Part shown: one piece after another, positions 63,115-64,000 of the stretch
How positions within the stretch are numbered: the stretch's first letter is position 1
How the letters are laid out: every line of letters starts with the position of its first letter
Assembly: GCA_029865385.1 (NCBI GenBank)
Contig: JAOUGX010000009.1
Location: 1-64,000 of the forward strand
DNA length: 64,000 bases
DNA from: Gammaproteobacteria bacterium
Lineage (GTDB): Bacteria > Pseudomonadota > Gammaproteobacteria > Steroidobacterales > Woeseiaceae
Direction: 5' to 3'
Notes under the pieces: model-generated
What the model saw: the letters and a program-made list of their open reading frames with translations, nothing else
Told to the model about the DNA's origin: nothing
The model's database searches: none
Made by a program: the position numbers and the translations under genes

Positions 63115-63876
63115 GTGAAGAATTGCCGCTTGCAATGGTTCGCCATGCTGCCTGCCGTTGCGCTCAGCGCCTGTGCGCTCACACCGCCGTCGGAGGATCC
63201 GGTTCTGATTCAGCTGGATGAACTGGATCGCCGGCTGGCGGCGGTCGAGCGAATTCTGGCAAACGGCAGCCTCGTGGAGCTCACGGTGCAATCGGACGAA
63301 TTGCAAAGGCAGGGCGCCGAATTACAGGGCCGCGTCGAATCGCTCGAGCACGAGAGCGCGACCACCGCGAGCCGCCAGCGTGATCTGTACGTCGATCTCG
63401 ACGAGCGGCTGCTGGCGCTCGAAGAAAGCGTGAAGGTTGCGGCCGGGCAGGCAGGGACACCGTCGTCAGGCCAGTTGCCAGTGCCTGGAGGCTCCGATCG
63501 CGATAACTACCAGGCTGCGCTCGAACTCATCAAAGAGCAGCGTTACGATGCGGCCGAAAAGGCGTTCAAGCAGTTTCTTACGACTTTTCCGGACAGCCAA
63601 ATGGCGGACAACGCGCAATACTGGCTGGCTGAAGCCTATTACGTCACGAATCGCTTCGACGAGGCCCTCAAGCAATTTACGACTGTGGTCAATAATTACC
63701 CGAGATCGCGCAAAGTTCCGGACGCTCTGTTGAAGATGGGATTTTGCAGCTATGAACTCAAGCGATGGAACGATGCCAGGGCAGCGCTCGGTCGGGTTCA
63801 GGCTGAATTTGCCGATACGACCGCGGCCCGACTTGCGGAGCAACGTCTGACCCGGATGTCTGAAGAAGGTCACTAA
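63115..63876 (+). CDS. cpoB: Cell division coordinator CpoB (YbgF)
   Basis: The protein has 253 residues starting at GTG with AAGGA upstream. The signal ends ALSAC, which could be a lipobox, unlike the usual soluble CpoB. A coiled-coil stretch (about 25-105) is followed by TPR repeats (NYQAALELIKEQRYDAAEKAF, AQYWLAEAYYVTNRFDEALKQF). It couples Tol-Pal action to cell wall synthesis. Confidence 0.94.
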   Translation: MKNCRLQWFAMLPAVALSACALTPPSEDPVLIQLDELDRRLAAVERILANGSLVELTVQSDELQRQGAELQGRVESLEHESATTASRQRDLYVDLDERLLALEESVKVAAGQAGTPSSGQLPVPGGSDRDNYQAALELIKEQRYDAAEKAFKQFLTTFPDSQMADNAQYWLAEAYYVTNRFDEALKQFTTVVNNYPRSRKVPDALLKMGFCSYELKRWNDARAALGRVQAEFADTTAARLAEQRLTRMSEEGH

Positions 63877-63890
63877 TCCCGCTTCCCGGC

Positions 63891-63918
63891 TTGTCATTTA
63901 TGCTCGGTCCGGTATCAT
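63891..63918 (+). promoter_or_regulatory. Promoter of tRNA-Lys
   Basis: TTGTCA (63891-63896) and TATCAT (63913-63918) are 16 bases apart, close to sigma-70 consensus. A GC-rich stretch (CCCGGCC) follows, as in stringently controlled stable-RNA promoters. The tRNA starts about 36 bases later. A GCCGGC-TGCCC-GCCGGC inverted repeat lies between (63923-63939). Confidence 0.55.
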
Positions 63919-63954
63919 CCCGGCCGGCTGCCCGCCGGCTGACAGGAACAAATC

Positions 63955-64000
63955 GGGGCGTTAGCTCAGTGGTAGAGCATTCGGCTTTTAACCGACTGGT
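63955..64000 (+). tRNA. tRNA-Lys (TTT anticodon), 3' part cut by the window end
   Basis: The acceptor strand GGGGCGT (63955-63961) is followed by TA, D-stem GCTC/GAGC and the anticodon loop CTTTTAA with anticodon TTT at about 63987-63989. The variable region and T arm lie beyond the window. tRNA-Lys after the tol-pal operon is known from pseudomonads. Confidence 0.92.

Overview
The window looks like a chromosomal piece of a Gram-negative gammaproteobacterium, GC rich by eye. The evidence is the gene order yebC-ruvC-ruvA-ruvB-ybgC-tolQ-tolR-tolA-tolB-pal-cpoB-tRNA-Lys, a RelA of the gammaproteobacterial type, sucA-sucB-lpdA, many lipoproteins and an outer-membrane barrel protein. The load of exported peptidases and amidohydrolases, an AlkB alkane hydroxylase and ToxR/TPR regulators resembles marine detritus degraders such as Woeseia-like lineages. 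That last placement is inference, not shown by the sequence.

Layout. 1-1300: the 3' end of a DUF2779 nuclease-like gene facing a plasmid-type pair (small protein plus ribbon-helix-helix protein with a likely operator). 1.4-5.8 kb: NnrS, a hotdog-fold protein, a DUF4389 protein, an exported M20 peptidase and small membrane proteins. 5.8-12.9 kb (minus): three exported hydrolases (D-aminoacylase-like, M19 dipeptidase, YtcJ-like amidohydrolase) and a TolB-like/TPR membrane protein. 13-23.6 kb: dienelactone hydrolase, PLP decarboxylase, two NTF2-like proteins, an SPFH/Arc-type/small membrane protein set, DUF3300 protein, a MocR regulator divergent from an EamA exporter, a lipoprotein and OsmC. 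23.7-28.7 kb: DUF885 peptidase, then a tight operon of zinc-ribbon protein, Tat-type SDR, queC, queE and a small membrane-anchored protein. 29-33.6 kb: a MacAB-like ABC export operon. 33.6-40.6 kb: a membrane protein, a class II Fic protein preceded by a striking array of six evenly phased palindromes, an exported M20 amidohydrolase divergent from a ToxR-type TPR regulator, arfB and a PHP phosphoesterase. 40.7-47.9 kb: MFS transporter, FAD oxidoreductase, barrel protein with a perfect CRP-type box, a bacteriocin-precursor-like peptide facing a CPBP membrane protease, alkB divergent from a lipoprotein cytochrome c, and a DUF5658 protein. 48-64 kb: core housekeeping genes (2-oxoglutarate dehydrogenase complex, relA, yebC, ruvCAB, tol-pal, tRNA-Lys cut by the window end).

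The features I consider least explained are the Fic-upstream palindrome lattice (35757-35961), which has an exact 70-bp period, and the peptide/CPBP cassette (44245-45281), which has a perfect Shine-Dalgarno, a double-glycine-like leader and a 12-bp-arm hairpin. Next come the Tat-lipoprotein SDR embedded in the queC-queE operon and a D-aminoacylase homologue lacking its first metal-binding histidines. No CRISPR array, insertion sequence, prophage or rRNA gene was seen.
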